DNA of 64,000 nt from Hyphomonas johnsonii MHS-2 (GCF_000685275.1 NZ_ARYK01000006.1:186001-250000); one strand, 5' to 3'. Positions 36,352 through 46,080 are shown, counted from the stretch's first letter. Made by a program: numbers and translations. The notes: generated by a model from the letters alone, not told the origin.

Positions 36352-37076
36352 TCACCCACAGCGAAGACACGGTTTACCAGGGCCGCGTGAAACTGTTGCA
36401 GCCATTGAAGGGATTCCGCGCGGGAAGCGATTCCCTGCTGCTGGCCGCTGCCCTGGAAAGCCGGGAAAATGGCGCGTTCCTCGAGCTTGGATGCGGGTGT
36501 GGCGGCGCGCTGTTGCCGGCGGCGTTCCGATTGCCGGAGGTGCGGTTCACCGGCGTGGAGATCGATGCGGACATGGTGGCGCTGGCGCAGGCCGGTACGG
36601 TGGCGAACGGGTTCGAGACCCGTGTGTCCGTGCAGGCGGGCGAGGCGTCCGACTGGGTCAAGGCACATGAGAACCGGTTCGACACCGTGTTCGCCAATCC
36701 TCCCTATTTCGAGCCGGGCCGGATCTCGCCACCGGGCGAGGGAAAGGAGACGGCCTACCTTGAATCGCTTGATGTTTCCGGCTGGGTGAAGGCCATGGTG
36801 TTCGCCGCCAGGCCGCGCGCGCCCGTGGTGCTTGTCCACCGGGCGGCCGAACTGGCGCGCATCCTGACGGCGATGGACAGGCAGACCGGGGACATCACCG
36901 TCCTGCCGGTTGCCTCCAAGCCTGGCGAGGAGGCGCGGCGGGTGCTGGTAAGGGGGCGCAAGGGCTTGAAGCGGGGGCCGGTCAGGTTGCTGGCACCGAT
37001 CTACACGCATGACAGGGGCGGGGAGCGGTCGACCGTAGGGCATGATGTGGCGGCGGGACGGGCACTGCAATGGTAG
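36348..37076 (+). CDS. TrmN6-like SAM-dependent methyltransferase
   Basis: 242-aa class I methyltransferase. The SAM motif is FLELGCGCGGALL, the acidic loop VEIDADMVALA, and the N6-adenine signature NPPYF (residues 117-121). The N-terminus VKLLQPLKGFRAGSDSLLLAAAL is typical of tRNA1(Val) A37-N6 methyltransferases of the YfiC/TrmN6 group. The GTG start overlaps the DUF2007 stop. Substrate by analogy only; the C-terminal Arg-rich tail fits RNA binding. Confidence 0.85.
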   Translation: MITHSEDTVYQGRVKLLQPLKGFRAGSDSLLLAAALESRENGAFLELGCGCGGALLPAAFRLPEVRFTGVEIDADMVALAQAGTVANGFETRVSVQAGEASDWVKAHENRFDTVFANPPYFEPGRISPPGEGKETAYLESLDVSGWVKAMVFAARPRAPVVLVHRAAELARILTAMDRQTGDITVLPVASKPGEEARRVLVRGRKGLKRGPVRLLAPIYTHDRGGERSTVGHDVAAGRALQW

Positions 37077-37196
37077 GGCAGGGCGCGGCATGGGTGAGGT
37101 GTGGGTGAGGTGGGGCCGGACCCGGTTCTGCCTTGAATTCATTCACGGGCCACCCACCTCAAACCGACGACAGGAATCTTCAGGAGGACCTGTTAC

Positions 37197-37334
37197 GTGG
37201 TATTCGGTGTCGTCTTCTTCGGATTTGCCATTTTCGGGCTGGCCATTGCCTTGCTCGGGCATCCGGCATTCTACCGCGCGCTGACCGGGCGCAAGAGCGG
37301 GTCTGCCGACCACCCCGACTCCAAGGGCCTCTAG
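37197..37334 (+). CDS. 45-aa single-span membrane protein
   Basis: Small frame found by direct reading: GTG start with a perfect AGGAGG at 37183-37188 and 8-nt spacing. The product begins MVFGVVFFGFAIFGLAIALLG (one membrane span), then HPAFYRALTGRKSGSADHPDSKGL. It ends 62 nt before glyQ on the same strand, so the two may share a transcript. Strong translation signals make it credible; the function is unknown. Confidence 0.62.
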   Translation: MVFGVVFFGFAIFGLAIALLGHPAFYRALTGRKSGSADHPDSKGL

Positions 37335-37396
37335 TGCTTGCGCCGCACGGCGCTGCCTTGTAGTCCGGGCCGGACGTCAATTTCCGGACATTTCCC

Positions 37397-38299
37397 ATGC
37401 CTGCGCCCAAAGCCCAGCCGAAACCGAAATCCTTCCAGGACCTGATCCTGATCCTGCAGGCCTATTGGGCCGATCAGGGCTGCGCGATCCTGCAGCCCTA
37501 CGACATGGAAGTCGGCGCCGGGACGCTGCACCCGGGCACCGTGCTGCGGGCGCTGGGGCCGAAGAACTGGCGGGCGGCCTATGTGCAGCCGTCGCGGCGA
37601 CCCAAGGATGCGCGGTATGGCGAAAACCCGAACCGGCTGGGCCACTATTACCAGTTCCAGGTGATCCTGAAGCCGAACCCGGCGAACCTGCAGGACCTGT
37701 ACCTGACAAGCCTTTACAAGATCGGCATCGATCCGATGGTGCACGATATCCGCTTCGTGGAAGACGATTGGGAAAACCCGACCGTCGGCGCATGGGGCCT
37801 TGGCTGGGAAGTCTGGTGCGACGGGATGGAAGTCAGCCAGTACACCTATTTCCAGCAGGTCGGCGGGCTCGACGTGTTCCCGGTTTCGGGCGAACTGACC
37901 TACGGGCTGGAACGCCTCGCCATGTATGTCTTCGGCGTGGACAATGTCTACGACCTGCCCTTCAACGACCCGGACTCTGCCGTGCCGCTGACCTATGGCG
38001 ATGTGTTCCTCGAGAACGAGCGCCAGCAATCGGCCTTCAATTTCGAACACTCTGATGTCGAGATGCTGAAACGCTGGTTTGCCGATTGCGAGAGCCAGTC
38101 GAACGCGCTGCGCGATGCGGGCAAGCCGCTGCCGGCCTATGACTACGCCCTCAAGGCCAGCCACACGTTCAACCTGATCGACGCGCGCGGCGCGATCAGC
38201 CCGACTGAACGCCAGGCCTATATTGCCCGTGTGCGCGACCTCGCCCGCGGCGCGGCCGCCCAGTGGGCGGAACAGGAAGAGGCGCGGGCAGCAAGCTGA
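37397..38299 (+). CDS. glyQ: Glycyl-tRNA synthetase alpha subunit
   Basis: 300 aa, the class II catalytic subunit of the bacterial alpha2beta2 glycyl-tRNA synthetase. It has the diagnostic block [17 protein letters not shown], then [31 protein letters not shown] and FEPVGG-like [25 protein letters not shown]. It attaches glycine to tRNA(Gly) with GlyS. The beta gene lies about 1 kb downstream, separated by a CDGSH gene and a reverse-strand gene. Confidence 0.97.
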   Translation: MPAPKAQPKPKSFQDLILILQAYWADQGCAILQPYDMEVGAGTLHPGTVLRALGPKNWRAAYVQPSRRPKDARYGENPNRLGHYYQFQVILKPNPANLQDLYLTSLYKIGIDPMVHDIRFVEDDWENPTVGAWGLGWEVWCDGMEVSQYTYFQQVGGLDVFPVSGELTYGLERLAMYVFGVDNVYDLPFNDPDSAVPLTYGDVFLENERQQSAFNFEHSDVEMLKRWFADCESQSNALRDAGKPLPAYDYALKASHTFNLIDARGAISPTERQAYIARVRDLARGAAAQWAEQEEARAAS

Positions 38300-38463
38300 G
38301 GCAGTGCCATGCCGGAGCGGGCCGTTCACCTGCTGAATGACCACGAGGGGGCGAATTTCCCGGCCTTCATGCTAATTGACGTTTTGGTGATATGACCCCG
38401 ATCCTGTTGCAGTAGAAGGCGATCGGATGCACAGTCGATGCGAAAGCTGCGGAGGACTGATGA

Positions 38464-38706
38464 ATGGCCGAACAACCCAAAATCGCTGGCAAGCAACCGA
38501 TTCCGGTCGCGGTGGTGGCAGGCAAGACCTATTGGTGGTGTGCGTGCGGCCAGTCCAAGAACCAGCCTTTTTGCGACGGCAGCCACAAGGGCACCGCGTT
38601 CGAGCCGGTCAGCTGGACAGCCGAAAAATCGGGCAACGCGTTCTTCTGTGCCTGCAAGCGCACAGGGAAGGTGCCGCTCTGCGACGGAACGCATAACGGC
38701 CTCTAG
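38464..38706 (+). CDS. Double-CDGSH iron-sulfur protein
   Basis: 80 aa with two complete CDGSH [2Fe-2S] sites: C26, C28, C37, H41 (CACGQSKNQPFCDGSH) and C62, C64, C73, H77 (CACKRTGKVPLCDGTH). Each uses the three-Cys/one-His ligand set. No signal peptide, so cytosolic; probably redox or cluster handling. GGAGG at 38450-38454 precedes the ATG. It sits between glyQ and glyS. Confidence 0.92.
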   Translation: MAEQPKIAGKQPIPVAVVAGKTYWWCACGQSKNQPFCDGSHKGTAFEPVSWTAEKSGNAFFCACKRTGKVPLCDGTHNGL

Positions 38707-38715
38707 GCTGCGCGC

Positions 38716-39201
38716 TTAATCGATTTTTGCCAGATTATCCCAATAATCGGTGGGGGGGACGCCTTCCATCATGTCGTTGACCATCTGCACGAAGCCGACA
38801 TTGAAGTAAGAGCGACACAGGGCCCATAGGTTCCGGGCGCGCTCGGTGCCGAGTACAAAATAGATGACGCCGCGATAGGATTCCCAGGCTTCCTTGTCCA
38901 TGGCGCCGCTCTTGTACTGGAGCCATTCGAATTCGCGGGCGCGCATCTGGCCGATCATCCAGAAGATCAGCCTGGTCTTCTCTTCAAAACTGGGCGTTTC
39001 CGTCTGCGAGAAGATGCGCCCCAAGTCGGGGTGTTCGACGAATTTGTAGACGCCGCTCTGGTCGTTCGCCAACTGGGCCTGCCGCGATTCCGAGCGCAAC
39101 AGCGCGGTGCCCTGCCTGACCTGAATGGCGACATAAATAAGTGTCGCGACGACTGCGACGACGCCAACGATTTGAGCCGCGTAGGCGATCTGTTCGAGCA
39201 T
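38716..39201 (-). CDS. Membrane-anchored hypothetical protein
   Basis: 161 aa. One N-terminal membrane span (AYAAQIVGVVAVVATLIYVAIQV, residues 6-28) then a cytosolic helical domain (LRSESRQAQLANDQSGVYKF, FWMIGQMRAREFEWLQYKSGAMDKEAWES). Proteins with this layout (span, then RQ-T-LR, then a W-rich helical domain) are widespread in marine proteobacteria and have no known function. The ATG at 39201 follows GGGGA. It is inserted in reverse between the CDGSH gene and glyS. Confidence 0.75.
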   Translation of the reverse strand: MLEQIAYAAQIVGVVAVVATLIYVAIQVRQGTALLRSESRQAQLANDQSGVYKFVEHPDLGRIFSQTETPSFEEKTRLIFWMIGQMRAREFEWLQYKSGAMDKEAWESYRGVIYFVLGTERARNLWALCRSYFNVGFVQMVNDMMEGVPPTDYWDNLAKID

Positions 39202-39372
39202 GGTGATGTTTCCCCTGAGTATCGCCCGGACCTTGCAGGATTCCTGCTGGCTTTGCCAAGCCTTGGCGCGATCAATGGGTTTTGCCGGCAGGGCCGATGG
39301 GCGCCCCAGACTTGACCCCGGCGCAGGCGCGTCTATGCCGTGCAGGTTCAATTCCCAACGGCTGGACTCCCT

Positions 39373-41583
39373 ATGGCTGACCTACTGCTCGAGATATTTT
39401 CCGAGGAAATCCCTGCACGCATGCAGGCCAAGGCCGAGGCCGATCTCGGCAAGGCGCTGGGCGATGCGCTGACCGGGGCGGGCCTGGCCTTTGATGCGCT
39501 GGAAACGGCCAGCGGGCCGCGCCGCCTGTCGGTCAACGTGACGGGCCTGCCGGTGAAATCGGCGGACGTGTCGGAAGAACGCAAGGGCCCGAAGGTCGGC
39601 TCGCCGGAGCAGGCGATTGCAGGCTTCCTGAAGGGCGCCGGGCTGACATCGATTGACCAGGCCGAAGTGCGCACGGACCCGAAGAAGGGCGACTTCTACG
39701 TTGCCATGCTGGACAAGCCTGGCCGCCTGACGGCGGACGTGGTGGCCGAGGCCGTGCCGGCGATCATTCGCGGGTTCCATTGGCCGAAGAGCATGCGCTG
39801 GGGCACGGGCGAGCTGCACTGGGTGCGTCCGCTGCAGGGGATTGTGTGCGTCCTGGACGGCAAGGTCGTGCCGTTCGAGGTCGATGGCCTTGCCAGCGGC
39901 AACCAGACCGAGGGGCACCGGGTGCACGGGCGCGGGCCGTTCACGGTGACGGGCTGGGCCGATTATTCAAAGCAGCTGGAAGGCAAGGGCCATGTGCGGC
40001 TGACGCGCGCTGCGCGGCGCGACGTGATTGCCAAGGGCATTGCGGACGTGTGCGCCAGGGCGGGCCTGGAATGGGTGGAAGACGCAGGCCTGCTGGAAGA
40101 GGTTACGGGCCTCGCCGAATGGCCGGTCGTGGTGCTGGGTGACATGGACCCGGCCTTCCTGGACCTGCCGCCGGAAGTGATCACGCTGTCGATGCGCACG
40201 CACCAGAAATATTTCGCGGTGAACGACAAGAAGACCGGCAAGCTGGCACCGCATTTCATCGTGGTCGCCAATATCGATGCGTCTGATGGTGGTAAACAGA
40301 TCGCGGCGGGCAATGCGCGGGTTCTCTCGGCGCGGCTCGAGGATGGCCGGTTCTTCTGGGACAAGGACAAGGCGACGAAGCTGGATGATATGGCGGCAAA
40401 GCTGTCGACGATTGCGTTCAAGGAAGAGTTGGGCAGCCTTGGTGACAAGGTGGAGCGCGTGGCGGCACTGGCGCGCGAACTGGCGCCGGCCGTGGGCGCG
40501 GATGCCGACCTGGCAGAGCGTGCGGCGCGGCTGTGCAAGGCCGACCTTGTGTCGGAAATGGTTGGCGAGTTCCCGGAACTGCAGGGCGTGATGGGGCGGT
40601 ATTATGCGCTGGCGGCGGGCGAGCCGGCCTCTGTCGCTGATGCGATCCGCGACCATTACAAGCCGCAGGGGCCATCAGACGCCGTGCCGACAGACCCGGT
40701 GAGCATTGCCGTGGCGCTGGCAGACAAGCTGGACACGCTGGTGGGTTTCTGGGCGATTGACGAGAAGCCGACGGGATCGAAGGATCCGTTTGCGCTGCGC
40801 CGCGCGGCGTTGGGCGTGGTGCGGATTGTGTTGGAGAGCGAAAATCGGATCAGCTTGTTGGGCGTGATGTACGCCATGGAAGAGCGTTACCTGCAATTCA
40901 CAAAATCAAAGCTTGAACACTATCCTATGGCTGTCAAATCGTTGGCAAACGTTGAGGTGAAAGCGCGCCGAGGCAAACCGAGTCTTCTTACGCTTTTGGA
41001 GTACATCCGGGCTATGGAAAGCGATGCAAGATATCGATCTTACTGGAGCCAATGTTCTGACCTCCTCTCCTTCTTCGCAGACCGCCTGAAACAATACCTA
41101 CGCGACCAGGGCCAGCGGCATGACCTGATTGATGCGGTGTTTGCGCTGGGCGAGGATGATCTTGTGTTGATCACGCGGCGGGTCGAGGCGCTGGGAGCGT
41201 TCCTTGATACCGAAGACGGCGCGACGCTGCTGGCGGGCTACAAGCGCGCGGCGAATATATTGAGAGCCGAAGAGAAGAAGGGCGCGCTGCCGGAGAATCT
41301 TTCCGTCGATGCCGCGCTCATCAAAAAGGGCCCCAAGGAAGAGCAGGCGCTGTATGCGGCGCTGACTGCTGTGCGGAGCGCCATCGCGGCACCGCTGAAG
41401 GCCGAGGATTTCGCCGGGGTGATGAGCGAGCTGGCGAAGCTGCGCAGCCCCGTCGATGCCTTCTTCGAGGGTGTCATGGTGAATGACGGTGATGCGGCGG
41501 TGCGGGCGAATCGCCTCGCCTTGCTGACCGATGTTCGCGCTACCCTTCACCAGGTCGCCGATTTCTCGTTGATCGAAGGGTAA
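39373..41583 (+). CDS. glyS: Glycyl-tRNA synthetase beta subunit, with an atypical internal segment
   Basis: 736 aa (family about 690). The tRNA-binding partner of GlyQ. It starts MADLLLEIFSEEIPARMQ and contains RGFHWPKSMRWG, HRVHG, VSLxMRTHQKYF-like LSMRTHQKYFAV, DPFALRRAALGVVRIV and RHDLIDAVFAL. Between the last two lies an unusual stretch, roughly residues 489-571 (YLQFTKSKLEHYPMAVKS, EYIRAMESDARYRSYWSQ). It is longer than the equivalent E. coli region, and the 240 bp at 40861-41100 are about 49% GC against about 64% outside. The frame is intact through it. The ATG at 39373 follows no strong ribosome site; an upstream in-frame ATG at 39340 is less likely. Confidence 0.94.
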   Translation: MADLLLEIFSEEIPARMQAKAEADLGKALGDALTGAGLAFDALETASGPRRLSVNVTGLPVKSADVSEERKGPKVGSPEQAIAGFLKGAGLTSIDQAEVRTDPKKGDFYVAMLDKPGRLTADVVAEAVPAIIRGFHWPKSMRWGTGELHWVRPLQGIVCVLDGKVVPFEVDGLASGNQTEGHRVHGRGPFTVTGWADYSKQLEGKGHVRLTRAARRDVIAKGIADVCARAGLEWVEDAGLLEEVTGLAEWPVVVLGDMDPAFLDLPPEVITLSMRTHQKYFAVNDKKTGKLAPHFIVVANIDASDGGKQIAAGNARVLSARLEDGRFFWDKDKATKLDDMAAKLSTIAFKEELGSLGDKVERVAALARELAPAVGADADLAERAARLCKADLVSEMVGEFPELQGVMGRYYALAAGEPASVADAIRDHYKPQGPSDAVPTDPVSIAVALADKLDTLVGFWAIDEKPTGSKDPFALRRAALGVVRIVLESENRISLLGVMYAMEERYLQFTKSKLEHYPMAVKSLANVEVKARRGKPSLLTLLEYIRAMESDARYRSYWSQCSDLLSFFADRLKQYLRDQGQRHDLIDAVFALGEDDLVLITRRVEALGAFLDTEDGATLLAGYKRAANILRAEEKKGALPENLSVDAALIKKGPKEEQALYAALTAVRSAIAAPLKAEDFAGVMSELAKLRSPVDAFFEGVMVNDGDAAVRANRLALLTDVRATLHQVADFSLIEG

Positions 41584-41800
41584 ACGCCCGCCTGTTCCGG
41601 TTTGAAACAGCCCTGGCAGGCAATATCGCGTGTCAAATGGGTCACGCGCGTTTGACTCCCGGCGGCGGTGCCCCAGAAAACTAGCCTGACGGGCGATTTC
41701 ACGCACTCTCAGGTCTGGCAATCCGCGCTGCGATGCAGCATAGGAATTGCAGGTTTTGCGGCAACTATTTTGTCCGCACAGTCTTAAGAGGGTGAATTTC

Positions 41801-44494
41801 ATGGGTGAAGCGGCTTTGAAACAGGCAGACGAGACCTGGGTCTACGGGTTTGGTGGCGGCACGGCCGATGGCGATGCCTCGATGAAGAACCTGCTCGGCG
41901 GCAAGGGCGCCAATCTCGCCGAAATGGCGAAACTCGGCCTGCCTGTGCCACCCGGATTTACCATCTCGACGGCCGTCTGCACCGCTTATTACGAACTCGA
42001 GCGCGAATACCCTTCGACCCTGTCGCCGCAGGTGGACGCTGCGCTGGCCGCGGTCGAACAGGAATCCGGCAAGGGCTTCGGCGACCCGGAAAACCCGCTG
42101 CTGGTCTCGGTCCGCTCGGGCGCGCGCGCGTCGATGCCGGGCATGATGGACACGGTGCTGAACCTCGGCCTCAACGAGGCCTCGGTGAAGGGCCTTGCCA
42201 AGCTGGCAGGGGAGCGCTTTGCCTATGACAGCTATCGCCGCTTCATCCAGATGTATTCCAATGTCGTGCTGGGCCTGCGCCATGACACGTTCGAGCACAT
42301 TCTCGACGATTATAAAGAGCGCCAGGGATTCGAACTCGACACCGAGATGGAAGCGGAAGACTGGAAGGCCGTGATCGTCTCCTACAAGGAGGCCGTCGAG
42401 AAGGCGCTGGGCAAGCCCTTCCCGGATGATCCGAAGGAACAGCTGTGGGGCGCGATCTCGGCCGTGTTCGGCTCGTGGATGAACGACCGGGCGATCACCT
42501 ATCGCAAGCTGAACGATATTCCCACCGAATGGGGCACGGCGGTGACCGTGCAGTCGATGGTGTTCGGGAACCTTGGCGAAACCTCGGCCACCGGCGTCGC
42601 CTTCACGCGCGACCCGTCGAATGGCGAACCGATCTTCTATGGCGAATACCTGATCAATGCGCAGGGCGAGGACGTTGTGGCGGGAATCCGCACGCCGGCG
42701 CCGATCTCGCGCGAGCGTGCCGACACGCTGAAATCCGCTGATGCGCCGCTCGAAGAAGCGATGCCGCCGGTCTATGCGCAGCTGCGCGAAGTGGCCGACA
42801 AGCTGGAGCGCCACTACAAGGACATGCAGGACCTGGAGTTCACGGTCGAAAATGGCCGCCTCTACATGCTGCAGACCCGCAACGGGAAACGCACGGCCTC
42901 TGCCGCGCTCAGGATCGCGGTCGACATGGCGCGCGACGGCCTGATCACCGAGGAAGAAGCCGTCCTGCGGCTGGCACCGTCGCAACTGGACCAGCTGCTG
43001 CACCCGACCATCGCCGAGGATGCCGTGCGCGACGTGATCGTGACCGGCCTGCCGGCCAGCCCCGGTGCGGCCGTCGGCAAGGTCGTGTTCGATTCAGAAG
43101 AAGCCTTTGCCATGGCCGAGAAGGGCGAGGACGTGATCCTTGTCCGCATCGAGACCAGCCCGGAAGACATCAAGGGCATGCACGCGGCCCGCGCCATCGT
43201 GACGGCGCGCGGCGGCATGACCAGCCACGCGGCGGTTGTTGCGCGCGGCATGGGCCGGCCCTGCGTCTGCGGCGCCGGTGGCCTGCAGATTGACACCGCC
43301 AAGGGCGTGTTCCGCGTCATGGGCCGGGAAGTGAAAAAGGGTGACGTGATCACCGTGGACGGCGCAGCAGGGCAGGTGCTGCTCGGCGCGGTCAAGATGA
43401 TGCAGCCGGACCTGTCCGGTGATTTCGGGACGCTGATGGGCTGGGCCGACAAGGCCCGCCGCCTGAAAGTGCGGGCGAACGCGGAAACGGCGCTGGATGC
43501 GCGCACGGCGGTCGAGTTCGGCGCCGAGGGCATCGGCCTCTGCCGGACCGAGCACATGTTCTTCGACGCCGACCGCATTCCGGAAGTGCGCGCAATGATC
43601 CTGGCCAATGACGAAGCCGGCCGGCGCGCATCGCTGGCCAAGCTGCTGCCGATGCAGCGTGCCGATTTCGAGGACCTGTTCCGGATCCTCGAAGACCGCC
43701 CGGCGACGATCCGCCTGCTGGACCCGCCGCTGCACGAATTCCTGCCGCACTCGGATGCCGACATGGAAGAGGTGGCCAAGGCCTCTGGCGTGAAGGTCGA
43801 GGAACTGAAGCGGCGCGCCGCAGACCTGCACGAAAGCAATCCGATGCTGGGCCACCGTGGCTGCCGCCTCGGGATCACCTATCCGGAAATCTACGAGATG
43901 CAGGCACGGGCGATCTTCGAGGCTGCGGTGAACGTCGCCAAGGAAACCGGCCGCCAGCCGGTGCCGGAAGTGATGATCCCGCTTGTCGGCACGCACAAGG
44001 AACTGTCGATCCTGAAGGCCGTCGTTGATGGCGCCGCCAAGGCGGTATTCGCGGAAACCGGCACGACGCTGGACTATATGGTCGGCACCATGATCGAGCT
44101 GCCGCGGGCCGCCCTGCAGGCGGGCGAGATCGCCCAGTCTGCCGAGTTCTTTTCGTTCGGAACCAATGACCTGACCCAGACAACATTGGGGATTTCACGC
44201 GATGACGCCGGGCGATTCCTGAAAATCTACGAGGAGAAGGGCATCTACGAGAAGGATCCCTTCGTCACGCTGGACCAGGTGGGTGTCGGTGAACTGGTGA
44301 AAATCGCCGCAGAACGAGGGCGCAAGACCCGCCCAGGCATCAAGCTGGGCATCTGCGGAGAGCATGGCGGCGACCCGGCTTCGGTCGCATTCTGCCACCG
44401 TGCAGGCCTCGATTATGTCTCCTGCTCGCCTTACCGGTTGCCGATCGCCCGTCTCGCGGCGGCACATGCGGCGCTCGAAGAATCGCACAAATAG
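41801..44494 (+). CDS. ppdK: Pyruvate, phosphate dikinase
   Basis: 897 aa. It interconverts pyruvate + ATP + Pi and PEP + AMP + PPi. The N-terminal ATP-grasp domain starts at VYGFGGGTADGDASMKNLLGGKGANLAEM. The swivelling domain carries the phosphorylated His H476 in GGMTSHAAVVARGMGRPCV. The C-terminal TIM barrel has FFDADRIPEVRAMI, GTNDLTQTTLG and catalytic C852 in GICGEHGGDP. ATG 41801 follows AAGAGGG. This length and the TSHAAVVARGMG box separate it from PEP synthase. No regulatory PDRP gene is nearby. Confidence 0.96.
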   Translation: MGEAALKQADETWVYGFGGGTADGDASMKNLLGGKGANLAEMAKLGLPVPPGFTISTAVCTAYYELEREYPSTLSPQVDAALAAVEQESGKGFGDPENPLLVSVRSGARASMPGMMDTVLNLGLNEASVKGLAKLAGERFAYDSYRRFIQMYSNVVLGLRHDTFEHILDDYKERQGFELDTEMEAEDWKAVIVSYKEAVEKALGKPFPDDPKEQLWGAISAVFGSWMNDRAITYRKLNDIPTEWGTAVTVQSMVFGNLGETSATGVAFTRDPSNGEPIFYGEYLINAQGEDVVAGIRTPAPISRERADTLKSADAPLEEAMPPVYAQLREVADKLERHYKDMQDLEFTVENGRLYMLQTRNGKRTASAALRIAVDMARDGLITEEEAVLRLAPSQLDQLLHPTIAEDAVRDVIVTGLPASPGAAVGKVVFDSEEAFAMAEKGEDVILVRIETSPEDIKGMHAARAIVTARGGMTSHAAVVARGMGRPCVCGAGGLQIDTAKGVFRVMGREVKKGDVITVDGAAGQVLLGAVKMMQPDLSGDFGTLMGWADKARRLKVRANAETALDARTAVEFGAEGIGLCRTEHMFFDADRIPEVRAMILANDEAGRRASLAKLLPMQRADFEDLFRILEDRPATIRLLDPPLHEFLPHSDADMEEVAKASGVKVEELKRRAADLHESNPMLGHRGCRLGITYPEIYEMQARAIFEAAVNVAKETGRQPVPEVMIPLVGTHKELSILKAVVDGAAKAVFAETGTTLDYMVGTMIELPRAALQAGEIAQSAEFFSFGTNDLTQTTLGISRDDAGRFLKIYEEKGIYEKDPFVTLDQVGVGELVKIAAERGRKTRPGIKLGICGEHGGDPASVAFCHRAGLDYVSCSPYRLPIARLAAAHAALEESHK

Positions 44495-44839
44495 CCACCA
44501 GGCAGCTCGTTTCGATGGCAAAATGGTGTTGTAGATTTGTCACAGGGGCAAATGCGGGCGCGAGCGGCCGGCCAGGCCGAATTCGTTAATTTCTTATGAA
44601 ATTCAACAGACTGGGAAAACCGGCCGTGTCCACGGCCGGAATCCGCCCCGATTCGGTATCTTGCACCTGACGGAAATGTCACTCAGAGAAGTGGCTGCGT
44701 TCTTGCTAGTAAGGGGATTGGCCGCCTATTTCCCGCCCAGAAGCGGGACCGAAGCGGTTCTGGAATATTAGTCAAACCAAACACGCCTGGGTCATTTAGA
44801 GACGAAGCTATATCGTCTGCCAGGGATTGGGGAGCGGTG
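44495..44839. other. Intergenic region, ppdK to cell-wall hydrolase gene
   Basis: About 345 bp without a credible gene. It holds a 9-bp perfect inverted repeat CCGGCCGTG-TC-CACGGCCGG (44620-44639) without a T-tract, a TCCCGC-N6-GCGGGA repeat (44732-44749), and AGACGA-N7-TCGTCT just before the next gene (about 44800-44818). These may be regulatory or mRNA structures; none is a classic terminator. Confidence 0.45.
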
Positions 44840-46012
44840 ATGTTAAGGGTTCTTCAACCACGAAGGGCGACTCTGTCGCCAATGGGTGGGCTCCGAGAGA
44901 AGCTCAAGCGTTGGTGGATGACAATGACAGACGACGAACAGCGAGATATCTTCATTCGCGGTGCGACGATCGCCGTCTGCGCCGTGGCTGCGACAGTCAC
45001 GCTGCCCATGGTCGGTCAGATTCAGGCCGAGAAACGCGCTGATGCGGACTTCCGTGAGCAGGCTGTAAGGCTTGCGAGCATTGAAGACGGCGGCGTGACC
45101 GCGCGGACCGCTGCGTTTACGCCGGCCCTGCTGGACACGCCCTGGATGCGTACCGTCGAATACACCCTGGAGCGCGATACCGGTTCCTCGATGAGCCGCT
45201 ATGCCATGCGCGACCGCGATGGCGCAGCGCTGAACTCGCTGACCAGCTTCCGCCCCGAACATATCAAGCGCGCCGAGACGATCAGCGCGGAACAGAAGTG
45301 CATGGCGCAGGCCGTGTACTATGAATCGGCCCACGAGCCGCTCAACGGCCAGCTCGCCGTTGCCGAAGTCATCGCCAACCGTGTGCGTGACCATCGCTAT
45401 CCGGACACCGCCTGTGGCGTGGTGTACCAGGGTGCGACACGCACGACCGGCTGCCAGTTCACCTTCACCTGCGACGGCGCACTCAAGACGCCGCCCATGG
45501 GCAAGAACTGGGAACGCGCAAAGACGATCGCTGCGCACGTGATGATGAATCTCAATGTCGACCAGACCGGTGGTGCCACGCACTATCACGCAACCTATGT
45601 CGACCCGATCTGGAGCGCCGGCCTGATCAAGACCGACAAGATCGGCATGCACATCTTCTACCGCTTCCCACGCGGCTCGACGGAATGGGCCAGCGTGCGC
45701 AAGGGTTATGAAAATCGCCGCGCACAGCTGCAATATGCGTCAGCCGGAGCGGATGTCGTGACGCCGGATACGGAGGCTGCAACCTCCTACATCCAGACCG
45801 TCATGCCGGTGTCCACGGCTCCTGCCGCTGTCACCACATCGAACCGCACGATCTCGAACGGCGCGCCGCGCCTGACGACGATCCGCTCGGTCGACTATGA
45901 AGAGCCGCAGCTGAACACGCCAAGCAATGCCGACAAGATTGCGGCCTATACGGCGATGCAGACCGGTGTCGAAGTTGCGAGCAACGATATCAGCCCGAAC
46001 GTGCTGCGCTAG
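44840..46012 (+). CDS. SleB-type cell wall hydrolase
   Basis: 390 aa. One N-terminal membrane span (IRGATIAVCAVAATVTLPMVGQI) and a Hydrolase_2/SleB catalytic domain: CMAQAVYYESAHEPLNGQLAVAEVIANRV, CGVVYQG, CQFTFTCDG, GATHYHATYVDPIWS. The Glu of YYES is the probable glycosidase residue of this lytic-transglycosylase-like family. The C-terminus (about 310-390) is Thr/Ala-rich and unstructured. I prefer the ATG at 44840 (GGGGAG 5 nt away) over the GTG at 44837. Involved in peptidoglycan remodelling in a non-sporulating bacterium. Confidence 0.85.
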   Translation: MLRVLQPRRATLSPMGGLREKLKRWWMTMTDDEQRDIFIRGATIAVCAVAATVTLPMVGQIQAEKRADADFREQAVRLASIEDGGVTARTAAFTPALLDTPWMRTVEYTLERDTGSSMSRYAMRDRDGAALNSLTSFRPEHIKRAETISAEQKCMAQAVYYESAHEPLNGQLAVAEVIANRVRDHRYPDTACGVVYQGATRTTGCQFTFTCDGALKTPPMGKNWERAKTIAAHVMMNLNVDQTGGATHYHATYVDPIWSAGLIKTDKIGMHIFYRFPRGSTEWASVRKGYENRRAQLQYASAGADVVTPDTEAATSYIQTVMPVSTAPAAVTTSNRTISNGAPRLTTIRSVDYEEPQLNTPSNADKIAAYTAMQTGVEVASNDISPNVLR

Positions 46013-46037
46013 GCACACGCCATTCGGCAATCATTCA

Positions 46038-46070
46038 AAGACCGTCGATCATGTGATCGGCGGTCTTCTT
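46038..46070. terminator. Bidirectional terminator, hydrolase gene / SDR gene
   Basis: A 14-bp stem (AAGACCGTCGATCA / TGATCGGCGGTCTT, one mismatch) with a TG loop, followed by CTT on one side and preceded by A-rich sequence on the other, between convergent genes. Confidence 0.7.
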
Positions 46071-46080
46071 GTATCCGCCA

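Noticed and set aside
38309..38395. 28-codon frame between glyQ and the CDGSH gene
   Set aside because: No ribosome site and no hydrophobic or conserved pattern; it probably lies within the promoter region (TTGACG near 38376).
39330..39360. GGTTCAATTCCC, resembling a tRNA T-loop just before glyS
   Set aside because: The flanking bases do not pair into a T stem, and no acceptor, D or anticodon arms can be built.
44620..44639. 9-bp palindrome after ppdK as a terminator
   Set aside because: No T-tract follows; it lies about 125 nt from the stop and is self-complementary GC-rich sequence of unclear role.
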